This document shows positions 16,781-25,900 of a stretch of 64,000 bases of DNA, piece after piece (positions within the stretch are counted from its first letter, which is position 1; each line of letters begins with the position of its first letter). Below the pieces are notes generated by a model that worked only from the letters and a program-made list of their open reading frames with translations, was not told the origin of the DNA and ran no database searches. Where the stretch lies: assembly GCA_965230215.1 (NCBI GenBank), contig CBDDKN010000001.1:1612001-1676000 (forward strand), in the 5' to 3' direction. Source of the stretch: RFSX01 sp965230215 (GTDB taxonomy: Bacteria > Bacteroidota > Bacteroidia > Chitinophagales > Saprospiraceae). The translations under genes and the position numbers were made by a program.

Positions 16781-18355
16781 TTACCTTTTTACATTTTTAG
16801 TCTCTATTTCTCTCTTAACAGTACTGGCAGAAACCTCTACCCTTCTGTTCTTAAGTTGCCCTTCTCTGGTATCATTATCCGCAACTGGATTCGCTTCCCC
16901 GTATGCTTCATATGTCATTTGCTCGGCAGGAATACCAGCCTCGATAAGATCATTATATACCTTTTTAGCTCTTCGCTCGGAGATTCTCATGTTGGACGAC
17001 TCCGACCCGGTACAGTCTGAATAGCCTCCCAAATGAATATATGCATCAGGATATTGATCATGGAAAGCCTTAATCTTTTCAAGATCGCTGTCATAGTTTT
17101 CATCTGGTCTTGTTCCAGAAACAAACTGAATATTTGGACCTCTCCAACTGTTTATTATCTCCTCTCTAGTAGGTGTTGGTATTTCAGGACATCCGTTCTT
17201 CTCAGGAATACCGGCTTCATCCGGACATTCATCATCCTTATCAGCGATGCCGTCAGAATCGGCATCTGGACAACCCTGAACAGTTCCTGCTTCATTGACA
17301 CAGTCATCATTTCCATCATGGAAACCATCTCCATCAGAATCAGGACAACCTTCAAACTCGCCGCTTACCTTTGGACATACGTCCTCTTCATCATTAAATC
17401 CATCTCCATCAGTATCTGGAATTGGGCATCCATTATATCTCTCTAAACCGGCCACATCAACACATTCATCAGTTCCATCGCCTATGCCGTCACCATCAGT
17501 ATCCGGACAACCACTGAATCTTTCTTCTCCTTTAACATTAGGACAAAGGTCATTTTTATCGATAATGCCATCCATATCAGTATCAGGACATCCATTGTAT
17601 TCCATCAAACCCGGATCTTCTGGACATTCATCATCCTTGTCTGGAATGCCGTCCATATCAGTATCAGGACATCCTTTTAGTTTGCGCAATCCTGGTGTAT
17701 CAGGACATTCATCTTTCTCATCAGCTACGCGATCACCATCTCTATCCTCCATTCCGAAGTTGAAGGCGATCCCTAATTCATGTAACCAATAGCGGTCATT
17801 TGATCCAGCATCTACACCATTATAGGCATCACCTCTGTAGTCAACAGCAAATTGTGTCTGATAGAAGAGTCCAAATCCGTCGCTGATATGATACTTCAAT
17901 CCCGCGCCTAAAGGAATTGTCATACCGCTTGAGTTATCGCCCTTTGCGATTACTGAGTCGGGGCTATCATCATTGTAATTGAAGTATCCTATACCCGCAG
18001 AGAAGAAAGGCTGTAATTTTTCAGATGATACTGGTTTGAAGTGGAATGCCAGATTTGACTGAAATACAGATCCTTCAAATGAATTGGGATTATCCGAGCT
18101 ATCATATAACCCATGCTTACCTAAGCTTGCTGAAAGCGAAACATCAAATAAGGGTGAGAGGTATTTTGATAATCTAGCACCATATGCCGCTTTAAATGGG
18201 CTTTCATAAATAACATTGTTACCGACACTCCCCGTGTACTCCATTTTACCATAGCTTAAGCCAAAACTCCATTGTGCAGCTTCAGTTTGCGAAAACATAT
18301 TAACTGATAAACAAAGCAATAGCATTAGCAAAGAATGTTTGAAATACTTCATCAT
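16781..18355 (-). CDS. OmpA-family outer membrane protein with thrombospondin type 3 repeats
   Basis: The 524-residue protein has a signal peptide (LLMLLLCLSVNMFSQ), an N-terminal beta-barrel of about 190 residues, seven calcium-binding thrombospondin type 3 repeats of the form DTDGDGIGDGTDEC between about residues 205 and 385, and a C-terminal OmpA peptidoglycan-binding domain (GYSDCTGSESSN, RAKKVYNDL, NRRVEV). It should link the outer membrane to the cell wall. Two adjacent ATG codons can start it. A strong terminator follows it. Confidence 0.92.
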   Translation of the reverse strand: MMKYFKHSLLMLLLCLSVNMFSQTEAAQWSFGLSYGKMEYTGSVGNNVIYESPFKAAYGARLSKYLSPLFDVSLSASLGKHGLYDSSDNPNSFEGSVFQSNLAFHFKPVSSEKLQPFFSAGIGYFNYNDDSPDSVIAKGDNSSGMTIPLGAGLKYHISDGFGLFYQTQFAVDYRGDAYNGVDAGSNDRYWLHELGIAFNFGMEDRDGDRVADEKDECPDTPGLRKLKGCPDTDMDGIPDKDDECPEDPGLMEYNGCPDTDMDGIIDKNDLCPNVKGEERFSGCPDTDGDGIGDGTDECVDVAGLERYNGCPIPDTDGDGFNDEEDVCPKVSGEFEGCPDSDGDGFHDGNDDCVNEAGTVQGCPDADSDGIADKDDECPDEAGIPEKNGCPEIPTPTREEIINSWRGPNIQFVSGTRPDENYDSDLEKIKAFHDQYPDAYIHLGGYSDCTGSESSNMRISERRAKKVYNDLIEAGIPAEQMTYEAYGEANPVADNDTREGQLKNRRVEVSASTVKREIETKNVKR

Positions 18356-18765
18356 ACTGTTGATTTTTTTACTGTAAGTTGATTTTTAAAAAATGTTATG
18401 TAAGCTCATAACACATAAATCCTGCCCATAGGAATAAGGGAATATGAGTCATGAAATCATTCGATTAAATATAATGAAGAATATTGGTTTTAGGGTAAAA
18501 TGACAAACAAAGAGAAGCGTTAAAAAACTGCTTGGCATCAAAAAACCCTTGCGCGCACAAGGGTTGAATCAGTTATGAAAAAACTATTTGAGTCTTTAGA
18601 CTTATCTAAATTTATTCAAAAAACTTTAGATTTCAAATAAGAATAATATTTAATTCAATTGGGAACCGCAGTTATGCCGCGATGACAACATATAGAGTTT
18701 TGTTCTTGATAGCTTAATAAAGCCATACATTATGTCTAAAATGAGGTCTCAGTTAGCTGATAAAA
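18356..18765. other. Intergenic region without a supported gene
   Basis: These 410 AT-rich bases lie upstream of the OmpA-like gene and downstream of the GabD-like gene. They contain one clear minus-strand terminator (18541-18568). No reading frame longer than about 50 codons looks coding, and no structured RNA family was recognised. The right-hand 360 bases must hold the OmpA-like gene's promoter at their left edge, but no convincing TAnnTTTG box was found. Confidence 0.6.
18541..18568 (-). terminator. Intrinsic terminator, end of the GabD-like operon
   Basis: AACCCTTG (18544-18551) pairs perfectly with CAAGGGTT (18558-18565) around CGCGCA. On the minus strand it is followed by a run of T. 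It lies 200 bases beyond the stop of the dehydrogenase gene, the last gene of the six-gene minus operon, so the transcript would have a long untranslated 3' end. Confidence 0.7.
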
Positions 18766-20235
18766 CTATTCTACCCCACCCCAACACATATACTTCAGAA
18801 CGAGATAATCATCCATACCATACTTTGATCCCTCTCTGCCGAATCCACTCTGCTTTATACCCCCAAACGGTGCCACAGTGGTAGAAATCATTCCGGTATT
18901 GATGCCAACCATACCATACTCCAAAGCTTCTGCGACCCGCCAGATTCTGGCATAGTCTCTTCCGTAGAAATAAGAAGCTAAACCATATTGGGTATCGTTT
19001 GCTAATGCAATTACTTCTTCCTCTGTATCAAATTTAAATACGGGTGCAACAGGACCGAATATTTCATTTGAAAAAACAGACATTGAAGGATCGGCATCTG
19101 CGATAACTGTCGGTGCAAAAAGCAAATTAGAATCACCATCTTCCAGCTTGGATCCACCCGTCAACACACGACCACCTTTCTCCTTGGCATCACCTACCAA
19201 TTCTTCAACAAAACTCAGCGCTTTGCTTTCAATCAGAGGACCGACCACAACTCCTTCTTCAGTACCCGAGCCTACCTTTTGATCGGCGACGGCCAAGGCA
19301 AACTTCTCAACGAACTCGTCATAGACATCGGCTTGAACAAATATTCGATTGGAACAAACGCAAGTCTGGCCAGCATTCCTGAATTTTGATGCGATAGCTC
19401 CTGCTACAGCATCATCTATATCTGCATCATCAAACACAATGAATGGTGCATTGCCTCCCAGTTCAAGGGAAACCTTTTTCACAGTATCCGCGCACTGACG
19501 AAGCAAGATTTTACCAACCTGTGTAGATCCCGTAAATGACAATTTTCGAACGATAGGATTGGAACAAAGCTCCTGACCTATTGCGGGTGCATCATTGGTA
19601 GTGATTATATTGATAACACCTGGAGGAAACCCTGCTTGCTCAGCTAGCTCCGCAAGTGCCAATGCAGAAAGCGGTGTCAGTTCTGCTGGCTTGATAACAC
19701 AGGTACAGCCTGCAGCAAGTGCTGGTGCAATCTTTCTGGTTATCATCGCATTCGGAAAATTCCAGGGCGTAATAGCCGCGACAACACCAACGGGTTGCTT
19801 TATAGTAACAATTCTCTTATCGGCCATATGACCCGGGATGGTATCACCATATATGCGTCGTGCTTCTTCAGCAAACCATTCTACAAACGAAGCACCGTAC
19901 TTAATTTCTCCAGCAGCTTCAGTCAATGGTTTACCCTGCTCATAAGTCAGAATCTTCGCCAGATCATCAACAGAGTCCATAATCAAGTTATACCAATTCT
20001 TTAGTATCCTTGCTCGTTTACCTGCTGTATATGCACTCCAAACTTTAAACGCATCATTCGCTGCATTGATCGCAGTCTTACATTCTTCAACACCACAATC
20101 CGTTACTTCAGCAAGTAAGGTGTTGTCATATGGATTGCGAACTTCGAATGTGGATCCATGTTTGGACGCGATCCACTCTCCTCCAATATAACTGCTGGTT
20201 CGAAGCAGTTGATTATTCTTAAGATTCATTGTCAT
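18766..20235 (-). CDS. gabD: NAD(P)-dependent succinate-semialdehyde dehydrogenase-like ALDH
   Basis: The 489-residue enzyme closely follows the GabD pattern: GGEWIASKHGSTFEV at the N terminus, ITPWNFPNAMITRKIAPALAAGC, the catalytic Glu in LELGGNAPF and Cys in NAGQTCVCSNR near residue 290. It should oxidise succinate semialdehyde or a similar aldehyde to the acid. The ATG at 20233-20235 gives a 5-base gap to the upstream gene; two other ATGs at 20229 and 20256 are possible. Succinate semialdehyde is the product of the HpaI aldolase encoded 19 kb away, which gives this enzyme a role in the same window (inference). Confidence 0.85.
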   Translation of the reverse strand: MTMNLKNNQLLRTSSYIGGEWIASKHGSTFEVRNPYDNTLLAEVTDCGVEECKTAINAANDAFKVWSAYTAGKRARILKNWYNLIMDSVDDLAKILTYEQGKPLTEAAGEIKYGASFVEWFAEEARRIYGDTIPGHMADKRIVTIKQPVGVVAAITPWNFPNAMITRKIAPALAAGCTCVIKPAELTPLSALALAELAEQAGFPPGVINIITTNDAPAIGQELCSNPIVRKLSFTGSTQVGKILLRQCADTVKKVSLELGGNAPFIVFDDADIDDAVAGAIASKFRNAGQTCVCSNRIFVQADVYDEFVEKFALAVADQKVGSGTEEGVVVGPLIESKALSFVEELVGDAKEKGGRVLTGGSKLEDGDSNLLFAPTVIADADPSMSVFSNEIFGPVAPVFKFDTEEEVIALANDTQYGLASYFYGRDYARIWRVAEALEYGMVGINTGMISTTVAPFGGIKQSGFGREGSKYGMDDYLVLKYMCWGGVE

Positions 20236-20240
20236 CTGGT

Positions 20241-21104
20241 TTAGGTTTGAAACCACTTTTCAACGATTTCATCAATTTCTTCATTATTCATGGACTCAAC
20301 TACTTCTTTGGCGATTAGGTCAGCTGTTACGCTATCGGCCTTGATGCTGTCCTCACTATGTAAGAAAGATTCATCCATTTCAGGGACTTCAAAGACCTCG
20401 TCTATAATCAAAGCCTCGAAGTTGCGGTGCTTGAGTATTTCAGAGTAAACAAATTCATATATACCTTCAGAGTATGGGGGTTGTTCACTCAAATCTATAT
20501 CCATACCCATTGAATTGGCAATAGCGCAGGTATCCTTCCAAAGCATCAACATGACGGAAGGCTTTGCACCAGACCAAACCTTGGCATCCTCACTTACCTG
20601 TCTTGCTCTTTCGGCTTCGATAAGGTTACGCACACGACTGGTAGGAATCGGAACCACAACGGATGTCAACTCAGAAGATAAAAATTGCTCCACCTCTGCA
20701 TCTGCATTGGGATGCACCAATTCAGAAAATCGGTTACCGACCAGTGGTGCTTCTATGAGAAGAATTTCATCGTCTCCCGGTGATGACTTAATAAATGATT
20801 CCACATAACGCATCAACCATCTTCCAGCAATAATTTTCAAACCATTATGGACGGTGCCATCTCCCATCGGATAATGGCTCATTATATAATCCGTCTCAAA
20901 GGCTTTGCGGGCCACATCCCACTGAATCAATTTTATATGTTTATTGTGGGCACCCGCAATGCGGCAAAATTCTCTGATATAAAGACTTTTTCCAACGCCT
21001 GGCAATCCTGAAAAAATGACAAGCTTTGATTTATTTATAACATCAATAAACTGCTTATGAACAGGACTTGATTCAGGTATAATGACCAAACTATTATCTG
21101 GCAT
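20241..21104 (-). CDS. P-loop ATPase/kinase-like protein, function unknown
   Basis: The 287-residue protein has a Walker A motif GLPGVGKS near residue 35, preceded by a hydrophobic strand (LVIFSGLP). A possible Walker B or acidic strand occurs at DEILLIEAPL near residue 113. The C-terminal third is acidic and contains EVFEVPEMDESF. It resembles AAA/zeta-toxin/kinase-type P-loop folds in its first third only, and I cannot assign a family. It is the fifth gene of a tight operon with a TPP enzyme, an unknown protein and a phosphoesterase, with gaps of 11 and 5 bases to its neighbours. Confidence 0.7.
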   Translation of the reverse strand: MPDNSLVIIPESSPVHKQFIDVINKSKLVIFSGLPGVGKSLYIREFCRIAGAHNKHIKLIQWDVARKAFETDYIMSHYPMGDGTVHNGLKIIAGRWLMRYVESFIKSSPGDDEILLIEAPLVGNRFSELVHPNADAEVEQFLSSELTSVVVPIPTSRVRNLIEAERARQVSEDAKVWSGAKPSVMLMLWKDTCAIANSMGMDIDLSEQPPYSEGIYEFVYSEILKHRNFEALIIDEVFEVPEMDESFLHSEDSIKADSVTADLIAKEVVESMNNEEIDEIVEKWFQT

Positions 21105-21115
21105 TGGTTTCAGAT

Positions 21116-21709
21116 TTATATCTTAAATGACTCAGCAGAACGAAAATTCAAGGCTTCTTTGTTATCTCGGAAGTACTGATCTACAAGATCTGACTTCAAA
21201 CTTATACTGCCTTCCAATTCAATTAATTCTGCCTGATTAGATTCTGTATCGTAAAGAATGTAACTGGCAACTCCAGACTTTTGTGCACCCAGTTCTCCAG
21301 GGTTAGCTACCAAGGTGCTCCCTATTGTCTCTATCTTTCTGATATGATTGTGTCCGTAAAATACAGCGTCATACATACCTGACTTAGCCATAGGCATAGC
21401 CAAGTCGTTATAATGCGAGACAAATACATTGCGGCCATCAAGTTCAAGAAAGTCATATACATTGAGAGACACTTTCAGTTTGCTCCCCTCTCTAAAAGCT
21501 GTGCGGACGATATCGGTTTTTTCACCATCGTTATTGCCCCAAATCATATATACTGGTACTTCCTGAATAGAAAGTACTTTTGCTATACCTGCATTGATTA
21601 AGTCTCCAAGGCAGATTATGCAATCCACTTCCTTAGCTGATATATCCTGCAAGGCAAGAATCAGGTTATGGAAATTCTCATGTATATCAGATATTACAGC
21701 AACCTTCAT
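21116..21709 (-). CDS. Metallophosphoesterase, YfcE/MJ0936 type
   Basis: The 197-residue calcineurin-like phosphoesterase has the metal-binding motifs DIHENFHN, GDLINAG, GNNDG, a His in VSHYND and the final GHNH near residue 120. The size and motif spacing match the YfcE/MJ0936 phosphodiesterase group, which act on small phosphodiesters. It lies in the middle of the six-gene minus operon, 25 bases after the unknown 363-residue gene. The natural substrate is not known, and its place in a catabolic operon is unexplained. Confidence 0.85.
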   Translation of the reverse strand: MKVAVISDIHENFHNLILALQDISAKEVDCIICLGDLINAGIAKVLSIQEVPVYMIWGNNDGEKTDIVRTAFREGSKLKVSLNVYDFLELDGRNVFVSHYNDLAMPMAKSGMYDAVFYGHNHIRKIETIGSTLVANPGELGAQKSGVASYILYDTESNQAELIELEGSISLKSDLVDQYFRDNKEALNFRSAESFKI

Positions 21710-21734
21710 ATAATTATAATAAGCAGACCAGATA

Positions 21735-22826
21735 TTAGTTTAAAATGAAACTCGTTTCCCTTTCTCTCATTGCAGCCATAGATCTGAGAACATCAGCGGC
21801 AGTAATCTTAACAGGCTTTGCGCCGGGTTTCATAAATCCTTCCTGCAGAAGTGATTTTTCCATTCCCACCATTCTTCCAGCTATTATGGAATGAATATGC
21901 ATATCCTCAAGGTAAAACGCTCTGAACATCTCTATCATATCCAGTACACCCTGGGATATCTGTCCTGCTTCCTTTCGCTCTTTGACAAGATTCAACAATC
22001 TCTTCTTTCTTGAGCGCCATTCAACATATTCCAGATTCTGTGTGCCGGAGAATCCATTAGGTAAATTGGCTTCTTCATTGGCCCTGCTCATATCAGGTCT
22101 AATTACATTTCTGTAAACAGCAGCAGTAAAACTATTTCCGAACTCCATGCAGGCAGTAGATCCTCTGAACAGGTGAGCGCCTTTATCCAGCCAATCAACA
22201 GCTCTTTCTTCATTACCGGATTCGATATCTTCACAAGCTTTCTCAAAACAGTATCCTGAAAAAATCATAAACAAAGCAAAACTATGATGTGCCAGTTTCC
22301 ATCGGTAAAGCGCTCTGTCCTCATTAGATTGAGGTACTGAAGATCTATTGGCTTGTTCCAAAGAAAAAGCTGGATTTTCACTTTTGTCTTTAAGCACTAT
22401 TTCATTGGCGGCCTCCCACGCTTTAAGCATGTAAGCTATCTCTCCTCTTGACATTGAGGTATATTGAAGTTCGTCGATGACTTCAGCAGAGGTATCAAGA
22501 TATTGCTGCACAAACTGACCAGCGGTCATATTTCTGACACGTGTTACTTCAAAGTATTTGTCATAGATATCAAACTTGTCCTTCATATCCTTCTCTTTCA
22601 ACTGTCCATCAGAGAAGTTTAAATCAGGATTGACAAGCGGTGCAAGCGCTTCTGAAAATTGCTTGAAAGTATTGAGCACCTCAGGTAAAACATAGGTCTC
22701 ACCCAATAGTACGTCAATTTGGTTTTTCACTCTATTATGAAAATAAAAAAGCTTATCAAGCTCATTGTTGTAGTTGAAGTCCAATTCAGCTACGCTACTT
22801 TGTAATGGTAAATAACACTGGTTCAT
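21735..22826 (-). CDS. Unknown 363-residue helical protein
   Basis: I do not recognise this family. The protein is predicted almost entirely helical and soluble, with no signal peptide. Distinct segments are RWKLAHHSFALFMIF (near residue 175), DKGAHLFRGSTACMEFG, AVYRNVIRPDM, NLPNGFSGTQNLEYVEW and EDMHIHSIIAGRMVGMEK. The His-rich helical pattern would suit a haem- or metal-binding all-alpha enzyme, for instance of the tryptophan-dioxygenase or haem-oxygenase shape, but this is only an impression. It follows the TPP-enzyme gene by 36 bases. Confidence 0.6.
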   Translation of the reverse strand: MNQCYLPLQSSVAELDFNYNNELDKLFYFHNRVKNQIDVLLGETYVLPEVLNTFKQFSEALAPLVNPDLNFSDGQLKEKDMKDKFDIYDKYFEVTRVRNMTAGQFVQQYLDTSAEVIDELQYTSMSRGEIAYMLKAWEAANEIVLKDKSENPAFSLEQANRSSVPQSNEDRALYRWKLAHHSFALFMIFSGYCFEKACEDIESGNEERAVDWLDKGAHLFRGSTACMEFGNSFTAAVYRNVIRPDMSRANEEANLPNGFSGTQNLEYVEWRSRKKRLLNLVKERKEAGQISQGVLDMIEMFRAFYLEDMHIHSIIAGRMVGMEKSLLQEGFMKPGAKPVKITAADVLRSMAAMRERETSFILN

Positions 22827-22862
22827 TTCGTTAATATTTGGTTTTTCAATTCAACGGCGCTA

Positions 22863-24491
22863 TTAGCCCCTAATTTTAGGCAGCGCCTTAAATTTATTTG
22901 TACTCGGCCAATCGTTAGAAACCGGAATTTCAATCACGGTTGGCAAGCTTTCATCTTTTGCATCCCTGAATGCTTTGCGCAAGTCCTCCATATTGTTAAC
23001 ACGAACACCATTTGCTCCAAATGCATGGGCCATTTTAACAAAATCGGGATTATGCAAATCTGTAGCGATGACACGATTATCGTATAGATTCTCTTGCATT
23101 GACCTCACGTTACCAAAAAGATTATTATTGAAGAGTAGCACAATAACACCTAGTTTGTGCTGGACGGCTGTCGCCAATTCCTGAACACCAAACATGAAGC
23201 CACCATCGCCTGCTACAGATACCACTGTAGCATCAGGTCTTGCTGCTTTCGCTCCTAGTGCTGTTTGAAATCCCCAACCCAATGTTCCCATATGACCTGT
23301 ACTTAGATACGTTCTGGGTCTGTCGGTCTGCCAGGCAATTCTGCTCGCAAATCCGACCTGGGTCAGTTCATCCACAAAGATACCATCTTCGGGCAGTTCT
23401 TCACGAATTAAATTTAAATAACTAATCTGAGGTTCCAAATAGGCAATCTTCTCCAACCATGATTTTTTAAAGGCCAGCATTTCTGTCTCTCTGGAGCTTG
23501 CAGGACTCATAATTTGTTCCAAGCTGCTTTGTAGTGCTTGGGTTACCTCGGCGGCATCACCGGTGATCTTAACATCTGTCTTATGCATGCGATCATGTAC
23601 CTCCGGATCAATATTGATACTTAGAAACTTCAGTTTATCATCAGTCCCCCATTTCATTAATGGCATGCGGGCATGTGAACCTATAGCAATACACAAATCA
23701 CATTCCTTCCATAGATCATGTGCAGCAGGCACAGGGTAACTCAGATAATGACTTGAAGGCATTATACCTTTTCCAGTACGGTATGAAAAAACGGGTGCCT
23801 GAAGGAATTCTGCTAATTTTTGAACTTCAGCAGATGCATCCATTGCGCCTCCAGATACAAAAATCAATGGATTTTTGGCATGCTTTATAAGTTGGGCTGC
23901 AGATGCGATTTGTTCTTCACTGAACTTGGGATTTTGACCTTGAGCATTGAAGCCGGAGAAATCTACCTCACCAGTTGATTGCAACACATCCATGGCAACC
24001 TCCACACCAACAGGACGCGGTCGACCTGTATTCATCATTCTGAAGGCTTCTCCAACGACATCGGGTGCAGCAGCAGGGTTTTCTATTTCTTTAGCCCATT
24101 TGGTTAGTCTCTGCATGATACCCATTTGATCAGGAATTTCATGCAAGACACCAAATTGCTTACCCTGGACCTTTCTGGGGATCTGTCCGACCAGGCACAT
24201 TACTTTTGCATTGAGACCCCAAATGGTAGATAGCGCTCCACAGCTATTAAGAAAGCCCGGACCAGGCACAATGTTGTACACACAATTCTCACCAGTGGCC
24301 AAATAATGCCCCAGTGCCATATAACCAGCACCTTGTTCGTGTCTGGTATGCAATACTTTGATTTCATCTCTATAATCATAGAATGCATTATACAACCAGT
24401 CGTTCTGAACACCTGGTAATCCATAAACCTGTTTTATTCCAGATCTAATAAGCGATTTAACTACGGCTTGTCCTCCTGTCAGCTTTTCCAA
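22863..24491 (-). CDS. Thiamine-diphosphate-dependent decarboxylase/lyase family enzyme
   Basis: The 542-residue protein has the three-domain layout of acetolactate synthase and 2-oxo-acid decarboxylases. The cofactor-activating Glu lies in HTRHEQGAGYMALGH near residue 52, and the TPP/Mg motif runs from GDGGFMFGVQELATA to NNNLFGN near residues 425-455. It lacks obvious features of a true acetolactate synthase and no regulatory subunit is nearby. Placed between an aminotransferase and an aldehyde dehydrogenase, it could decarboxylate an aromatic or other 2-oxo acid to an aldehyde. That role is inferred from neighbours. Confidence 0.8.
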   Translation of the reverse strand: MEKLTGGQAVVKSLIRSGIKQVYGLPGVQNDWLYNAFYDYRDEIKVLHTRHEQGAGYMALGHYLATGENCVYNIVPGPGFLNSCGALSTIWGLNAKVMCLVGQIPRKVQGKQFGVLHEIPDQMGIMQRLTKWAKEIENPAAAPDVVGEAFRMMNTGRPRPVGVEVAMDVLQSTGEVDFSGFNAQGQNPKFSEEQIASAAQLIKHAKNPLIFVSGGAMDASAEVQKLAEFLQAPVFSYRTGKGIMPSSHYLSYPVPAAHDLWKECDLCIAIGSHARMPLMKWGTDDKLKFLSINIDPEVHDRMHKTDVKITGDAAEVTQALQSSLEQIMSPASSRETEMLAFKKSWLEKIAYLEPQISYLNLIREELPEDGIFVDELTQVGFASRIAWQTDRPRTYLSTGHMGTLGWGFQTALGAKAARPDATVVSVAGDGGFMFGVQELATAVQHKLGVIVLLFNNNLFGNVRSMQENLYDNRVIATDLHNPDFVKMAHAFGANGVRVNNMEDLRKAFRDAKDESLPTVIEIPVSNDWPSTNKFKALPKIRG

Positions 24492-24505
24492 TGTTCCGGT
24501 ATTTA

Positions 24506-25626
24506 TTATTTCAAATTAATTACTTCTTCCAATGCCTTAAGGTATGCAAGGTTGGCTTCTCGATCCCCAATCGTAACCCTGATACATTCAGGTGCACCAA
24601 AATTGGCAACGGGGCGAACCATGATACCGCGTTTTAGCATTTCAGCCTCAAAAAGCTTGTCATTCATCTCAGGCTTTATGGTAATAAATTGGCTTGTGTC
24701 GGCCAATATTTAACACCTAATCTTTCCAATTCATCATAAAGGAAAACTTTCTCTTCCCGAACCATGGATACAGTTTTCTGTATGAATGCTTCGTCTTCTA
24801 ACGCAGCGATCCCGGCTTCTAAAGCCAGTGTATTTATCATGAAGGGTGTTCTCACCTGTGATACATACTTTGCAATTTTTTCAGAGCTATATGCATAACC
24901 CAAACGCAATCCGGCCAAACCATAGGCTTTTGAAAAACTGTTGACCCCAATGATATTCACCCCTTGATCTAAATAATGATGGGCTCTTACATAATCATCA
25001 ACATCTACAAATTGATAATAAACCTCATCATAAACCAGGATGACGTGATCAGGCAAATGAGGAGTTAATGCATCGATTTGGGCTTTTGGAATATATGTTC
25101 CTGTAGGGTTATTGGGACTTGTAAGAAATATAAGACGTGTGGAGTCATTAATCCTATCAACAATTGCTTCTACGTCCAGGTGGTAATTATCCCCTACCAA
25201 AGGCACATCGATTACAGTGGCCCCAATCTTCCTTGCAAACACAGCATAAGGCTTGAAAGATGGATTGGTAATTATAATTTCATCACCCTTATTCAGGAAT
25301 GCCAATTCTATCATGTTGATTAAGGAAACAGCACTGTTATCCGTAATAAACTGATCAGGAGAAAGTCCTTCTTTGTGGTAGAAACTTGAAAGCGCTTTAC
25401 GAAGCTTACCATCAGAGCGATCGCAATACTCGTTCAACTCAGAAATATGATTATTGATAGCCTGAATAGCCAAGGGAGAGCTGCCGAGGACGTTTTCATT
25501 GGAAGACAGTTTATAAATCTTATCAACCTCAGAGCCAGAAGCAACTTCAGACTTTGACTTGCCTGCCTTGTAGTCTGATTTTGGCAGTAAACTTGGCTTC
25601 ATTATATCGTCCAATTTCAATTTCAT
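24506..25626 (-). pseudogene. HisC-like PLP aminotransferase, frameshifted
   Basis: The gene encodes a class-I/II aminotransferase of the histidinol-phosphate/aromatic aminotransferase type, with SPNNPTGTY, YDEVYYQF and the PLP lysine in NSFSKAYGLAGLRLGYAYS. From the ATG at 25624-25626 the frame runs to a TAA at 24676-24678. The missing end (FITIKP, RGIMVRPVANFG, IRVTIGDREAN) continues in another frame to 24506. One extra base in the run of three A at 24686-24688 (T on the coding strand) would restore a normal 373-residue protein. It is either a recent frameshift or a sequencing error. It is the first gene of the operon. Confidence 0.85.
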
Positions 25627-25900
25627 ATCACAGATGGGGCTTTTGATTAGGTTGTACAAATGTGGCAATAAAATACGACATATCAGCCTGCCAGGAAGCA
25701 AAGTTTACACTAATTAAACATCTGAAAGCTGTCCACGAATCTGGATTAAAATACCTTGGAATAAGATCTTTAGTAGCCTGCCAATGCGTAACCTGGGTCA
25801 CACATATAATCCAGGAAGACATTTAACTTATAAATGATAATAAAGAGCTGTTTGCAGAAACATCTCAATGTATATATTCGTTTAACTCAAAAAATAAAAT

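Noticed and set aside
22863..24491. Acetolactate synthase (ilvB) assignment for the TPP enzyme
   Set aside because: No ilvN, ilvC or ilvD nearby and a catabolic neighbourhood; the general TPP-decarboxylase call is safer.
25628..25822. 64-codon minus frame upstream of the aminotransferase
   Set aside because: No conserved pattern, rich in Trp and His in a random-looking order; it overlaps the expected promoter region.
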